Source: Terriglobia bacterium (lineage in GTDB: Bacteria > Acidobacteriota > Terriglobia > Acidiferrales > UBA7541). Taken from it: DNA of 64,000 nt. The notes beneath the pieces were generated by a model. That model made no database searches. It was not told the DNA's origin and saw only the letters and a list, made by a program, of their open reading frames with translations. Made by a program: the position numbers and the translations under genes. This document shows positions 35,373 through 44,404 of this stretch, one piece after another. Location: NCBI GenBank assembly GCA_020072785.1, contig JAIQGG010000001.1, positions 186,001 through 250,000 of the forward strand. The letters run 5' to 3'. Every line of letters begins with the position of its first letter. The stretch's first letter is position 1.

Positions 35373-36179
35373 CTACCCGAAAATCATCCCCGCGTAGCCC
35401 ACCACCGCGCTGCGGTCGCCGCCGGCCTCCGCTGATGTCGCATAACGCACCAGCTCTGCGCGCGCCGCTTCCAGGGCGCCCAGCGCCGTCAGCATGGCCA
35501 CCGCCGGACCCAGCCCGCACATCGAAATCTCTTCCCGGATGCACACCTCGAACAGCCCGCGCGCATCCCGGGCCAGCAGCCGCTCCACCGCCTTCCCGTC
35601 CTTCACCCGCGTGGTGGCGTCGTCTTCGTAGTGATTCAGGTCCGAGGTCGCCACCAGCAGCGTCTCCGGCTCCGCCGCCAGCACCCGCCCCAGCCCCTCC
35701 CCGATCTGCGCCCATTCCTCGAAACGCAGCGTCCCCAGCGCGACCGGCACAAAGGAAAACTCCGGCGCCAGCACCTGCAGAAACGGCAGTTGCACTTCCA
35801 GCGAATGCTCGCTGCGGTGCGCCACTTCGTCCTCGCGCAGCAGCGGGCAGGCCTCGCGCAGCGCCGCCGCCAGCGCCGCATCCAGGGGCGCGTCGCCCAG
35901 CGGCGTGCGCCACGCCCCGCTCGAGAGGATCGCGGCGTTCGCTCCCCGCGGCTGGTGGCGCACGCCGAGAATCACCATGCGCCGCGGCAGCTCGATCCGC
36001 GCATACACCGCCCCCGCCACCGCCCCGGAATAGAGGTAGCCGGCGTGCGGCACCAGGCACGCGCGCACCCGCGCGCGCTCCACGTTCGGCTCGGCCACGG
36101 CGGAGTGCCGCACGAGTCTTCTCAGTTCCTCAGCTTGGGAGGGATAAAAGCGTCCGGCTACGGCAGGCAGGCGAAGCAT
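35373..36179 (-). CDS. amrB: AmmeMemoRadiSam system protein B (MEMO1 family)
   Basis: A 268-residue MEMO1-family protein. Characteristic pieces are 'MLRLPAVAGRFYP' at the start, 'CLVPHAGYLYSGAVAGAVY' (about 41-59), 'VILGVRHQPRGANAA' (about 70-84), 'EHSLEVQLPFLQVL' (about 122-135), 'ATSDLNHYEDD' (about 177-187) and 'CGLGPAVAMLTAL' (about 218-230). In many bacteria this family occurs with AmrA and a radical-SAM protein; neither is in the window. The usual 'HxGY' metal-site residues are present. It sits upstream of small secreted proteins on the same strand, though these are read before it. Confidence 0.9.
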   Translation of the reverse strand: MLRLPAVAGRFYPSQAEELRRLVRHSAVAEPNVERARVRACLVPHAGYLYSGAVAGAVYARIELPRRMVILGVRHQPRGANAAILSSGAWRTPLGDAPLDAALAAALREACPLLREDEVAHRSEHSLEVQLPFLQVLAPEFSFVPVALGTLRFEEWAQIGEGLGRVLAAEPETLLVATSDLNHYEDDATTRVKDGKAVERLLARDARGLFEVCIREEISMCGLGPAVAMLTALGALEAARAELVRYATSAEAGGDRSAVVGYAGMIFG

Positions 36180-36195
36180 GATGGCGCCCCGCGCT

Positions 36196-36585
36196 TCAGA
36201 TGGGCTTCGACGGTTTTCCCTTGATCTTGACGGCTTGCTGGGTCACCGGGTCGAACACGATGGTCACTTTGTCCCCGTACTGGTAGCCGCCGCGCTCGAT
36301 GATCTGCGTCATCTTTGCGGAAAGTTGCTGCGAGAGCGGGAAGGTGCGGATGGCCAGTTCGTTTTCGATGCCGCGCACGGTGATTTGCGCAGCGTTGGCG
36401 TGCATCACCGTTCCCTGAAATTTGGCGTATTGCCCTTTGCTTTTTTCCGGCTTGCTCTTGATGACGATCGGTTTGTCCAGCGGAACCGATTGCTGCGCCG
36501 CGGCCGGCAGCAACGGCAGGAGCGCCGCCAGCAGCAGCGCGCCAACTCCCCGCCGCCATACGCCGCCTTGTATGCGCTGTTTCAT
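36196..36585 (-). CDS. Hypothetical secreted protein
   Basis: A 129-residue protein with a signal peptide (GVGALLLAALLPLLPAAAQ, about 13-31). The mature part is beta-rich: 'FQGTVMHANAAQITVRGIENELAIRTFPLSQQL' and 'GGYQYGDKVTIVFDPVTQQAVKIKGKPS', with the flavour of a small OB- or barrel-like domain. No family is recognised. The ATG overlaps the stop of the upstream gene (ATGA at 36582-36585), so the two are co-translated, and the amrB start follows 16 bases after its stop. Confidence 0.7.
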   Translation of the reverse strand: MKQRIQGGVWRRGVGALLLAALLPLLPAAAQQSVPLDKPIVIKSKPEKSKGQYAKFQGTVMHANAAQITVRGIENELAIRTFPLSQQLSAKMTQIIERGGYQYGDKVTIVFDPVTQQAVKIKGKPSKPI

Positions 36586-36935
36586 TCTTGGTCGTCCACG
36601 GCAATCCGCAGGGACTTGAGGAAACGCACGTCCTGCGGCGTCATAGCCAGCTTGGCAGGCACGCGGCGGTCCCGCTCCTCATCCAGCGCCTCGTGGTCTA
36701 CTTGAATGCGCAGGGATTCCAGGAAGCGCTTGTCCTGGTTGGTCAGCTCCGGCTCCGGCGCCCCGGCCTCACGCCGCGCCAGACCGATGGTGGCATCCAG
36801 CTTCAGAATGATGTCGTAGCCGTGCGCGCGCACTCCGGCGATCGCTCCGGTAATGCGATCGGATTCGCTCACCGTGTCGTTGATCGCGTGCCCCAGCTCG
36901 CGCAGGAGGTTTTTCAGGTGATCGTCAAGTTGCAA
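36582..36935 (-). CDS. Hypothetical protein with TTG start
   Basis: A 117-residue protein. The frame is open to 37151, but the upstream part is cysteine/arginine-rich and non-coding in appearance. A TTG at 36935 has AGGAG exactly eight bases upstream (36948-36944) and is the best start, giving (M)QLDDHLKNLLRELGHAIND. The sequence is strongly helical ('AINDTVSESDRITGAIAGVRAHGYDIILKLDATIGL'). Two short repeats, 'LTNQDKRFLESLRIQVD' and 'MTPQDVRFLKSLRIAVD', lie near the end. No family recognised. It is coupled to the secreted protein downstream. Confidence 0.65.
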   Translation of the reverse strand: MQLDDHLKNLLRELGHAINDTVSESDRITGAIAGVRAHGYDIILKLDATIGLARREAGAPEPELTNQDKRFLESLRIQVDHEALDEERDRRVPAKLAMTPQDVRFLKSLRIAVDDQE

Positions 36936-37123
36936 GGTTGGCTCTCCTGGTACCCTAACGGCAATTCTAGAACTGCACTCCTTTGGATTCAAGAGTACTG
37001 CTTGCGCGTTGTCTCCAAAGGCGCATGACAGGCACTTCCCCCGGGAACAGGCTGCCCGCCCCGTAACCCGCATTTCTCGTGCGCCAGCCGCGCTGGCTCT
37101 CCGCGCCGCCGTCCGTTTTGCGT

Positions 37124-37129
37124 TAAGAT
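37124..37129 (+). promoter_or_regulatory. Candidate -10 box giving a leaderless transcript
   Basis: TAAGAT lies only six bases before the GTG start of the next gene, so transcription would begin at or next to the start codon. There is no ribosome-binding site, consistent with a leaderless mRNA. No good -35 was seen. Confidence 0.3.
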
Positions 37130-37135
37130 GCTCTC

Positions 37136-37387
37136 GTGGCCACTCTGGCATCTGCGGCGCCCGCGCGCGAAGGCGGTTTTCGACGCCTGGGGCGGGTTCT
37201 GCGCCAGCTCTTTCACGAGATGACCGGAGCGGTCTTCGGAGTCCTGGCGCTGGGCTGGGCCAACGCCACGCTGCGCTCCTGGACCCACGATGTGGCCCGC
37301 TGGCTGCTGGCCACGGCCGTGGCCGTGACCCTGCTCATGGTCTTTTTTTCCTGGAGCTCGTTCCGCCGCGCCCGCCGCATCCGCTAG
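37136..37387 (+). CDS. Small membrane protein
   Basis: An 83-residue protein from a GTG start with no Shine-Dalgarno sequence. Two hydrophobic segments, 'MTGAVFGVLALGWANATL' and 'LLATAVAVTLLMVFFSW', are flanked by basic ends (FRRARRIR). It lies 24 bases before the methylmalonyl-CoA mutase start and is probably on the same transcript. The function is unknown. Confidence 0.6.
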   Translation: MATLASAAPAREGGFRRLGRVLRQLFHEMTGAVFGVLALGWANATLRSWTHDVARWLLATAVAVTLLMVFFSWSSFRRARRIR

Positions 37388-37411
37388 GCGAATTGCGAGT
37401 TGCGCACTCTT

Positions 37412-39037
37412 ATGGCTGACACCAAAGCACCGGCCCGCGAATCCAAGGAGCGCAAGCCGCGCTTCACCACGCTCTCCGGCCTCCCCGTGGAGCGCCTCTA
37501 CACCCCGGAGAGTCTGCCCGCCTGGGATCCCGAGGAAGCTCTCGGCTATCCCGGCGAATTCCCCTACACCCGCGGCATCTATCCAACCATGTACCGCGGC
37601 CGCCTCTGGACCATGCGCCAGTACGCCGGCTTCGGCACCGCCGCCGAATCCAACCGCCGCTACCGCTACCTCCTGAGCAAGGGCCAGGCCGGCCTGTCCG
37701 TGGCCTTCGATCTCCCCACGCAGATCGGCATGGATTCTGACGCCCCCCTGGCCCACGGCGAAGTCGGCAAAGTCGGCGTGGCCATCGACTCCCTCGAGGA
37801 CATGGAGACCCTCTTCGACGGCATTCCGCTCGAAAAAGTCTCCACCTCGATGACCATCAATGCCAGCGCCGCGATTCTCCTGTGTTTGTACGTCGCCGTG
37901 GCCAGGAAGCAGGGCGCCAGCCCCCAGAAACTCACCGGCACCATCCAGAATGACATCCTCAAGGAGTACATCGCCCGCGGCACCTACATCTATCCGGTGC
38001 GCCCGGCGATGCGCATCGTCACCGACATTTTCGCCTGGTGCCGCCGCGAGCTGCCCAAGTGGAACACCATCTCCATCTCCGGCTACCACATCCGCGAGGC
38101 CGGCTCCACCGCCGTGCAGGAAGTGGCCTTCACCCTCGCCGACGCTATCGCCTACGTGCAGGCGGCTCTCGACGCCGGCCTGGCCGTGGATGAATTCGCC
38201 CCGCAGCTCTCGTTCTTTTTCAACGCCCACAACGATCTGCTCGAAGAGATCGCCAAATACCGTGCCGCGCGCCGCCTGTGGGCCAGGATCATGCGCGAGC
38301 GCTTTGCCGCGCGCGACCCGCGCTCGCTGCTCCTGCGTTTCCACGCGCAGACCGCCGGCTCCTCGCTCACCGCGCAGCAGCCGGAAAACAACATCGTCCG
38401 CGTGGCCATCCAGGCGCTGGCCGCGGTTCTCGGCGGTTGCCAGTCGCTGCACACCAATTCGCTCGACGAAGCGCTGGCCCTGCCCACCGAGGATTCCGCG
38501 CTCATCGCCCTGCGCACCCAGCAGATCCTGGCCCACGAAACCGGCGTCGCCAATACCGCGGACCCCGTCGCCGGTTCCTACGCCATCGAGCGCCTCACCG
38601 ACGAAATCGAAGCCGGCGCGCTGGCCTACATCGAAAAGATCGGCGCCATGGGAGGAATGTTGCGGGCCATCGAGGCCGGCTTCGTGCAAGGCGAAATCCA
38701 GAAGGCCGCCTACGACTACCAGCAGGCCGTCGAGCGCAAAGAGCAGATCGTCGTCGGCGTCAACGATTTCGTCGCCGCCGAAGAGCGCCCCATCCCCATC
38801 CTGAAGGTCGCTCCGGAGCTGGAACGCGAGCAGGTGGCCCGCCTCCGCGCCGTGCGCGCCCGCCGCGACGCCGGCAAAGTCCAGGCTGCGCTCGGCGAGC
38901 TCACCCGCCGCGCCACCGGCGCCGAAAACCTGCTCCCCGCCATCCTCGCTGCCGTCGAAAGCTACGCCACCGTCGGCGAAATCTCCGACACTCTCCGCCG
39001 CGTCTTCGGCGAATACCGCGAATCCGTCGTCATCTGA
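37412..39037 (+). CDS. Methylmalonyl-CoA mutase large subunit (catalytic domain only)
   Basis: A 541-residue mutase catalytic domain. Visible marks are '[27 protein letters not shown]' (about 45-72), '[23 protein letters not shown]' (about 87-110), '[20 protein letters not shown]' (about 173-193), '[13 protein letters not shown]' (about 222-234) and '[15 protein letters not shown]' (about 349-363). It interconverts methylmalonyl-CoA and succinyl-CoA with adenosylcobalamin in propionate and odd-chain metabolism. The C-terminal B12-binding domain of single-chain mutases is absent, so a separate small subunit must exist outside this window. An upstream in-frame start at 37400 is less likely. Confidence 0.93.
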   Translation: MADTKAPARESKERKPRFTTLSGLPVERLYTPESLPAWDPEEALGYPGEFPYTRGIYPTMYRGRLWTMRQYAGFGTAAESNRRYRYLLSKGQAGLSVAFDLPTQIGMDSDAPLAHGEVGKVGVAIDSLEDMETLFDGIPLEKVSTSMTINASAAILLCLYVAVARKQGASPQKLTGTIQNDILKEYIARGTYIYPVRPAMRIVTDIFAWCRRELPKWNTISISGYHIREAGSTAVQEVAFTLADAIAYVQAALDAGLAVDEFAPQLSFFFNAHNDLLEEIAKYRAARRLWARIMRERFAARDPRSLLLRFHAQTAGSSLTAQQPENNIVRVAIQALAAVLGGCQSLHTNSLDEALALPTEDSALIALRTQQILAHETGVANTADPVAGSYAIERLTDEIEAGALAYIEKIGAMGGMLRAIEAGFVQGEIQKAAYDYQQAVERKEQIVVGVNDFVAAEERPIPILKVAPELEREQVARLRAVRARRDAGKVQAALGELTRRATGAENLLPAILAAVESYATVGEISDTLRRVFGEYRESVVI

Positions 39038-39134
39038 TTGCCCGTCGCGGTTCTCCTGACTGGTTTTTCACGGGCCACGGAACGCGAGTCACGAGCATCC
39101 CCGCCTGTAGTATCCTTGCCCTCAACGGCCGCAT

Positions 39135-39710
39135 ATGAAGCTGGTTCTTGCTTCCGCCTCGCCCCGCCGCGCGGAGATCCTCCGCGACGCCGGCTTCCAT
39201 TTCCACATGCTCTCTTCCGCCGTGGACGAAACGCCCATCCCCGGCGAATCCCCGCACGACATGGTCCTGCGCCTCGCCACGGCCAAAGCCGAGCTGGTTG
39301 CCGCGCGCGCCATCGGCCCGGCCATTGTCATCGCCGCGGACACCGTGGTCGAAATCGAGGGCCGCATCCTCGGCAAGCCCCGCTCCACCGACGACGCCCG
39401 TGCCATGCTCGAGCAGCTCTCCGGCCGCGCCCACGCCGTGCACACCGCCATCACCCTGATTCGCCTTCCCGACGCCGAGCGGCGCTCCGCCGTCGAAACC
39501 ACCCGGGTCACCGTCGCGCACCTTGCGCCCGAAGTCATCAGCCGGTATCTGGCCAGCGGCGAGCCCTTTGACAAGGCTGGCGCCTACGCCATCCAGGGCC
39601 GCGCCGGCCGCTACATTCCGCGCATCGAGGGCTGCTACTTCAACGTCGTGGGTCTGCCCCTGGCCCGCCTCTGCCAGCTCCTCCACGAACTCGGCTGGAA
39701 CGAAGAATAG
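39135..39710 (+). CDS. maf: Maf family nucleoside triphosphate pyrophosphatase
   Basis: A 191-residue Maf protein with the N-terminal signature 'LVLASASPRRAEILRDAG' (about 3-20), 'VDETPIPGESP', 'VIAADTVVEIEGRILGKP' (about 65-82) and 'YAIQGRAGRYIPRIEGCYFNVVGLPL' (about 148-173). The conserved Ser-Pro-Arg-Arg and Asp-Thr residues are intact. It hydrolyses non-canonical or modified nucleoside triphosphates to the monophosphate and acts in the cytoplasm. It follows the mutase by about 100 bases on the same strand and converges on tatA. Confidence 0.93.
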   Translation: MKLVLASASPRRAEILRDAGFHFHMLSSAVDETPIPGESPHDMVLRLATAKAELVAARAIGPAIVIAADTVVEIEGRILGKPRSTDDARAMLEQLSGRAHAVHTAITLIRLPDAERRSAVETTRVTVAHLAPEVISRYLASGEPFDKAGAYAIQGRAGRYIPRIEGCYFNVVGLPLARLCQLLHELGWNEE

Positions 39711-39720
39711 CGGCGCTAAA

Positions 39721-39752
39721 AATAAAAAGGGCGGCCACACAGGGCCGCCCTT
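39721..39752 (-). terminator. Rho-independent terminator of tatA
   Basis: On the minus strand a 10-bp stem (AAGGGCGGCC/GGCCGCCCTT) with six-base loop is followed by TTTATT. It starts 36 bases after the tatA stop. On the plus strand no T-run follows, so it serves mainly the minus strand. Confidence 0.8.
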
Positions 39753-39787
39753 GCAAATTCTTGCGCAGGCCAATCCGCGCTGCGCCG

Positions 39788-39994
39788 CTACTTCTTCTCT
39801 TCTGCCGGCTTTTCCGCCGGAGGCGCCGGAGCCGCAGGAGGCGGCGTCGGTTGCGAGGTCCCCGCCATGCCTTCCTTGAAGCTGCGGATGCCCTCGCCGA
39901 GCCCGCGCATCACTTCGGGGATCCGCCGCCCGCCGAAGAAAATCAGCACGATGGCCAGCACGATCAGCCAGTGAAAAATACTAAACTCACCCAT
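39788..39994 (-). CDS. tatA: Sec-independent translocase TatA/TatE family protein
   Basis: A 68-residue protein with one N-terminal transmembrane helix ('[16 protein letters not shown]'), the family hinge '[24 protein letters not shown]' as an amphipathic helix, and a short Pro/Ala/Lys-rich cytoplasmic tail. The FGG-x-x-x-P motif is intact. It would form the pore-like part of the twin-arginine protein export system; TatB and TatC are not in the window. It lies 116 bases downstream of selB on the same strand. Confidence 0.92.
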   Translation of the reverse strand: MGEFSIFHWLIVLAIVLIFFGGRRIPEVMRGLGEGIRSFKEGMAGTSQPTPPPAAPAPPAEKPAEEKK

Positions 39995-40033
39995 GGACTA
40001 CCTCCGTGCGCCCTTACCGCTAACGAGTACGTT

Positions 40034-40048
40034 GACCACTTCGCGGTC
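40034..40048. repeat. REP-like extragenic palindrome, copy 1
   Basis: GACCACTTCGCGGTC, one arm with a single mismatch. It lies between tatA and selB, followed by CACAC. Confidence 0.65.
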
Positions 40049-40110
40049 ACACATACTTTGTACCCTATCCCAGGACGCGATTTGCGGCAAGCGCTCGCCG
40101 CCCTTTCACC

Positions 40111-42036
40111 TTACAGGATAACACGCTCGTCCCCCGCGCGCCGAGTCACTCCTTGGCGGTCCAGGTATTCCAGCAGGGGGATAGCGTATTTCCGGCTGAT
40201 CCCCGCCAGCTCCTTGAACACCGGCACCGTGATGCGTGCCCCGCGCGTCTTCTGAAAATGGCGCAGCCGCGCGCGCAGCTCCCCCAGCGCGTCGCGGTGG
40301 AACACCAGTTCCGCCGTCACCCGTACCAGCCGCTGCTCGCGCAGCAGGATTTGCAGCAGCTTTTCCGCGCGCCGCGCATCCACCGCCAGCTTGCCCAGCA
40401 CCTCTTTCACCGACGGCGCCGCCAGCCCCGCGGCTGCAAAGGCCGCCTCGATCTGCTCCTTGGCCCGCGCTTCCTCCGGCTGCAGCGCAATCTCCGTCCC
40501 CGCGCGCTTCACGAGCTCGCCCGCCAGCTCGATCTTGCGCCGCTGCGCCAGCTCCTCCAGCGCCGCGCGAAACGTCTCCGCGCGCACCCGCCGCCCGGCC
40601 TTGGCCCGCAGATCTTCCCGCGCCATCCCCGGCAGCAGCGGATTCTCCTTGTGGAATTTCTCCACCCGCGCCAGGAGATCCGCGCACAGCTGCTCGAACA
40701 CTTTTCCCGGCACCACCACCGCCGGCTGCTCGCTCACCCGCCGCAGCTCTCCCGCGGCCGCCAGCTTGGCCGCCTCGGCCTGCACTTCGCGGTCCTGCCA
40801 GCCCGTCCGCGCCACCGCTTCCGCGAGCGGCAGCCCCGCCGGCACGCGCTCCGCCATGGCCGCGAGAATCTCCGCCGCGTTGCCCCGCTCCAGCATCTCC
40901 AGAAATTTTTCCCGCGGGCTTTCTTTGCGCTGCGGCCGCGCCGCCAGCGGATCGAGCACCGCGCCGCCGCCGATGGTCACCACCGGAGAGAACTGCCGCA
41001 GGATGAAGCGGTCGCCGCGCAGCGCCAGCAGCTCGTCCTGCAGACGCAGTTGCGCAAACGCCGCTTCGCCTGGCTTCAACTCCGTGCGCCCGTAGAGATG
41101 CACCTCGGCAATCGTCTCCGCCGTGCCCTGATGAAAATGCACCCGCGCGCGGTTTTTCAGCTTTGGCGCCGAGGCCAGCAGCTCGATCCGCGCATCCAGC
41201 CGCTGCGTCGCCCGGAACAGCCCCGGCGCCGCCAGCACCATCCCGCGCCGCACTGCCGCATGCTCGATTCCCGCCAGATTCACCGCGGTGCGCTGCCCGG
41301 CCAAGGCGCGCTCCGCGGTCCGGCCCCCGGACTGCACCCCGCGCACGCGCAGCCGCTCCCCGCCGGGAAACAGCTCCACCTCCTCGCCCGCCGCCACGCT
41401 GCCCGAGATCAGCGTTCCCGTCACCACCGTGCCGAAGCCTTTGACCGCAAAGGCGCGGTCGATGGGCAGACGGAAATGCCGCGCGGCGTCCTTCCCCGGC
41501 ACGCGCTGCGCTTCCTCCACCAGCGCCCGCTTCAGCTCCGCCAGCCCCGCGCCGGTCTTCGCGCTCACCGCCACGACCGGCGCGTTTTCCAGAAACGACC
41601 CGCGCAGAAATTCCGCCACTTCCAGCCGCACCAGGTCCAGAAATTCCGGCTCCACCAGGTCGCTCTTGGTCAGCGCCACCACTCCGCGCTGCACGCCCAG
41701 CAGCCGGCAGATGTCGAAATGCTCGCGCGTCTGGGGCTTGATGGATTCGTCCGCCGCGATCACCAGCAGCACCAGGTCCACCCCCGCCGCGCCCGCCAGC
41801 ATGTTGCGCACGAAGCGCTCGTGCCCCGGCACGTCCACCAGGCCGAAGCGCACCCCGCCTTCTTCCAGAAAGGCGAAGCCCAGGTCGATCGTGATGCCGC
41901 GGCGCTTCTCTTCCTCCAGGCGGTCGGGATTCGTCCCCGTCAGCGCTTCCACCAGCGACGATTTGCCGTGGTCGATGTGCCCAGCCGTGCCTACGATGAC
42001 GCTTTTTCCGGATGCCGTTGTGCCCGGCGGATTCAT
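40111..42036 (-). CDS. selB: Selenocysteine-specific elongation factor SelB
   Basis: A 641-residue translation factor. The GTPase domain has G1 '[12 protein letters not shown]' (about 16-27), '[12 protein letters not shown]', G3 '[13 protein letters not shown]' and G4 'TKSDLVE'. EF-Tu-like domains 2 and 3 follow ('[18 protein letters not shown]', '[18 protein letters not shown]', '[13 protein letters not shown]'). The last 270 residues are the winged-helix region that binds the SECIS RNA hairpin ('[32 protein letters not shown]' at the end). It delivers Sec-tRNA to in-frame UGA. SelA, SelD, tRNA-Sec and a selenoprotein are not seen in the window. The start is 143 bases after the pyrF stop. 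Confidence 0.95.
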   Translation of the reverse strand: MNPPGTTASGKSVIVGTAGHIDHGKSSLVEALTGTNPDRLEEEKRRGITIDLGFAFLEEGGVRFGLVDVPGHERFVRNMLAGAAGVDLVLLVIAADESIKPQTREHFDICRLLGVQRGVVALTKSDLVEPEFLDLVRLEVAEFLRGSFLENAPVVAVSAKTGAGLAELKRALVEEAQRVPGKDAARHFRLPIDRAFAVKGFGTVVTGTLISGSVAAGEEVELFPGGERLRVRGVQSGGRTAERALAGQRTAVNLAGIEHAAVRRGMVLAAPGLFRATQRLDARIELLASAPKLKNRARVHFHQGTAETIAEVHLYGRTELKPGEAAFAQLRLQDELLALRGDRFILRQFSPVVTIGGGAVLDPLAARPQRKESPREKFLEMLERGNAAEILAAMAERVPAGLPLAEAVARTGWQDREVQAEAAKLAAAGELRRVSEQPAVVVPGKVFEQLCADLLARVEKFHKENPLLPGMAREDLRAKAGRRVRAETFRAALEELAQRRKIELAGELVKRAGTEIALQPEEARAKEQIEAAFAAAGLAAPSVKEVLGKLAVDARRAEKLLQILLREQRLVRVTAELVFHRDALGELRARLRHFQKTRGARITVPVFKELAGISRKYAIPLLEYLDRQGVTRRAGDERVIL

Positions 42037-42082
42037 GAATTACAGGATGCAGCGAGTTGCCGGGCAGGGTCAATCAGAGATC

Positions 42083-42097
42083 AATCGCTTCGCGGTT
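42083..42097. repeat. REP-like extragenic palindrome, copy 2
   Basis: AATCGCTTCGCGGTT, in the pyrF-selB gap. Same core with a variant outer arm. Confidence 0.6.
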
Positions 42098-42108
42098 GTG
42101 CGTGGATC

Positions 42109-42123
42109 GACCGCTTCGCGGTC
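42109..42123. repeat. REP-like extragenic palindrome, copy 3
   Basis: GACCGCTTCGCGGTC, perfect six-base arms, 11 bases after copy 2 in direct orientation, so the two form a doublet. Confidence 0.7.
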
Positions 42124-42179
42124 GTGCATGAAAAGGAAGGGCGAGAAGGAAGGAACGGAGGAGAACCAGGCAAAGTGCT

Positions 42180-42920
42180 TCAGGCGGCGTCGATCTCCTG
42201 CAGGATGGCCTGCACCGCGGCGCGCGGATCCGCGGCCGCAATAATCGGCCGCCCCACCACGATGTAGTCGGCGCCGGCCCGGATCGCTTCGGCGGGCGTT
42301 GCCGTGCGCGCCTGGTCGTCGCGCTTCCGCCCAGCCCCCGGCTCTTTCGGCCGCACTCCCGGCGTGACGATCAGAAAATCGCTCCCGCAGGCTTTGCGAA
42401 TGGCGCGCACTTCCCTGGGCGACGCTACCACGCCGTCCACCCCGGCCTTGCGAGCCAGCCGCGCCAGTTTCAACACGCGGTCCGGCGGCGGCCCGGCAAT
42501 CCCCGCCTCGCGCATCGCTTTGTGGTCCATGCTCGTCAGAATGGTTACCGCCAGCAGCCGCGGCCGGTCCGCATCCAGCGGCTGCGTCGCGCGGATGGCC
42601 TGCGCCGCCGCCGCCATCATCGCTCGCCCGCCCAGCGCGTGCACGTTTACCAATTGCAGCCCGGGCAGCCCCGTGGCCGCCAGTACCGCTCCCGCCACCG
42701 TATTCGGAATATCGTGGAATTTCAGGTCCAGGAAGATGCCCGTCCCCAGCGCCGCCACCTTGTTCAGCACGCTGGGTCCCTCTGCCGTGAACAGCTGGCT
42801 GCCGATTTTGAACATTCCGACGACATCGGCAACTTTTTCGGCCAAACGCAGGGCGGGAACGACGGAATCGAAGTCGAGGGCGACGATCAGACGGCTGCGC
42901 GGCTGGGTCTCGAGGTTCAC
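42180..42920 (-). CDS. pyrF: Orotidine 5'-phosphate decarboxylase
   Basis: A 246-residue TIM-barrel enzyme catalysing the last step to UMP. It has 'LIVALDFDS' at the first strand, the catalytic '[11 protein letters not shown]' at about residues 64-74 with Lys67, Asp65 and Asp70, 'VTILTSMDH', 'GVVASPREV' and 'IVTPGVRP' (phosphate-binding). This matches group 1 PyrF at normal length. The ATG overlaps the rlpA stop as ATGA (42917-42920), so translation is probably coupled to it. Confidence 0.95.
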   Translation of the reverse strand: MNLETQPRSRLIVALDFDSVVPALRLAEKVADVVGMFKIGSQLFTAEGPSVLNKVAALGTGIFLDLKFHDIPNTVAGAVLAATGLPGLQLVNVHALGGRAMMAAAAQAIRATQPLDADRPRLLAVTILTSMDHKAMREAGIAGPPPDRVLKLARLARKAGVDGVVASPREVRAIRKACGSDFLIVTPGVRPKEPGAGRKRDDQARTATPAEAIRAGADYIVVGRPIIAAADPRAAVQAILQEIDAA

Positions 42921-43339
42921 CGTTGCGGCAGTGCCATTAGCTCCAGACGTACCTGGCTTACTCCGGGATGAATCAACCCAATCTTGCGGGCTACCGCATA
43001 GGATACATCAATTTCCCGCCCTTCCTGATAGGGACCTCGATCATTGATGCGCACCAGCTCGAAACTCCCGGTGCGCACATTGACCACCCGCAACACCGCC
43101 CCGAAGGGTAGCGTGGGGTGGGCGGCGGTCAGGGCCTCACAGTCAAACTTTTCGCCATTGGCCGTCTTCCGGCCATCAAACTCCTGGCCGTACCAGCTGG
43201 CGTTCCCAACCCAAACCCTGATCGGCTTGACGGGTTCGCTCTGTCGGGCGACGAGAGGGGCCTCCATGGCCACTGGGATCAAGAACATCAGCGGTACCCA
43301 ACGGAATGCGGCCCATATAAAGAAAAGTGGATGTCTCAT
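42917..43339 (-). CDS. rlpA: RlpA-like septal lytic transglycosylase (double-psi barrel)
   Basis: A 140-residue protein from the ATG at 43339, with a signal or anchor segment ('FFIWAAFRWVPLMFLIPVAME'). The double-psi beta-barrel has 'GNASWYGQEFDGRKTANGEKFD' and 'LPFGAVLRVVNVRTGSFELVRINDRGPY', including the family's Asp and 'NDRGP'. It lacks the C-terminal SPOR domain found in E. coli RlpA. It probably acts on peptidoglycan in the periplasm. It is placed between pyrD and pyrF and overlaps pyrF by four bases, an odd location for a cell-wall gene. Confidence 0.85.
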   Translation of the reverse strand: MRHPLFFIWAAFRWVPLMFLIPVAMEAPLVARQSEPVKPIRVWVGNASWYGQEFDGRKTANGEKFDCEALTAAHPTLPFGAVLRVVNVRTGSFELVRINDRGPYQEGREIDVSYAVARKIGLIHPGVSQVRLELMALPQR

Positions 43340-43396
43340 AGTGTGTTGTTTGGGGGATTTGATTCCAAAAAACAATAGCACCCAAAAACCATTATG

Positions 43397-44335
43397 TCAA
43401 CCATTTTCTGCCCTAAATTTTCCTCGTATCTCATTACAACTACACACTTTAGCTTCGAAAAGTGCCCTCTCCAGATCCCCCCTTATCCTCTCACTGGCCT
43501 TCGGGTCAGCAAAACTGGCCGTTCCGACCTGTACTGCCGTAGCCCCCACAACCATGTAATCCAGCACATCTTCGGCGGTTTCGATGCCTCCAAGCCCCAG
43601 GATGGGGAGAGTGCAGGCCTTGCTGACCTCCCAAACCAGCCTCAGGGTGATGGGCTTGATCGCCGGACCGGATAGCCCCCCGGTCGGGTTCCCCAGTCGG
43701 GACCTTCCCGTCCGGTAGTCCACGGCCATGGCCGGGTAGGTGTTGGCCACTGTCAGAGCGTCCGCCCCGGCCTCCTGGGCCGCCCGGGCGATGGCCCCGA
43801 TGTCCGTCACCAGGGGGGAAAGCTTGACCCACAGAGGGCGCTTGACAGCCGCCTTCCGCGCCGCCCCCACAACTTCCGCCACCAGCCCCGGGTCGCTCCC
43901 GAACTGCATACCCCCCTTCTTGACGTTGGGGCAGGAGATGTTCAGCTCATAGCCGGCCAGGCCCTCGGCATCCTCCAGGACGCGGATCACGTCCACGTAT
44001 TCGTCCATTGTGTAGCCGAAGACGTTGGCGATCACCGCGGTGTCGAACTGGCGCAGCGCCGGCAATTTCTCCGCGACGAACGCGCGCACCCCCACGTTCT
44101 GCAGCCCGACCGCGTTCAGCATCCCCGACGCGGTTTCACACAGCCGGGGCGCCGGGGCCCCCGCGATGGGCTCCCGGGAAATGCCTTTGACGACCAAGCC
44201 GCCGAGACGATGGAGATCCACCAGGTGGGAAAATTCGAGGCCGTAACCGAAGGTGCCGCTCGCTGCGAGAATAGGATTCCGCAGGCGCAACGCGCCGACT
44301 TGTACGCTCAGGTCGACTGCTGCCGTGACGCTCAC
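43397..44335 (-). CDS. pyrD: Dihydroorotate dehydrogenase, class 1B-like
   Basis: A 312-residue FMN enzyme converting dihydroorotate to orotate. It has 'NPILAASGTFGYGLEF' (about 20-35), the 'NISCPNVKKGG' segment with catalytic Cys135, 'WVKLSPLVTDIGAIA' and 'GGLSGPAIKPITL'. 'ILGLGGIETAEDVLDYMVVGATAVQVGT' binds the FMN phosphate near the C-terminus. A cysteine base marks class 1, and the length and 'GREPxxG'-like loop fit class 1B, which works with an iron-sulfur partner PyrK; no pyrK is in the window. The C-terminal tail is short and unusual ('CSCNEIRGK'). Confidence 0.93.
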   Translation of the reverse strand: MSVTAAVDLSVQVGALRLRNPILAASGTFGYGLEFSHLVDLHRLGGLVVKGISREPIAGAPAPRLCETASGMLNAVGLQNVGVRAFVAEKLPALRQFDTAVIANVFGYTMDEYVDVIRVLEDAEGLAGYELNISCPNVKKGGMQFGSDPGLVAEVVGAARKAAVKRPLWVKLSPLVTDIGAIARAAQEAGADALTVANTYPAMAVDYRTGRSRLGNPTGGLSGPAIKPITLRLVWEVSKACTLPILGLGGIETAEDVLDYMVVGATAVQVGTASFADPKASERIRGDLERALFEAKVCSCNEIRGKFRAENG

Positions 44336-44404
44336 TTCGCCGGAAGTGTAGCACGAAGCCGAAACGCCGCACGCGGTTTCTTGCGCAAAATCTTGCAGCG
44401 GGCC

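Noticed and set aside
40106-42073. A 655-codon Gly/Ala-rich minus-strand frame over selB.
   Set aside because: It is a shifted-frame shadow of a clear SelB gene and shows only GC-driven composition.
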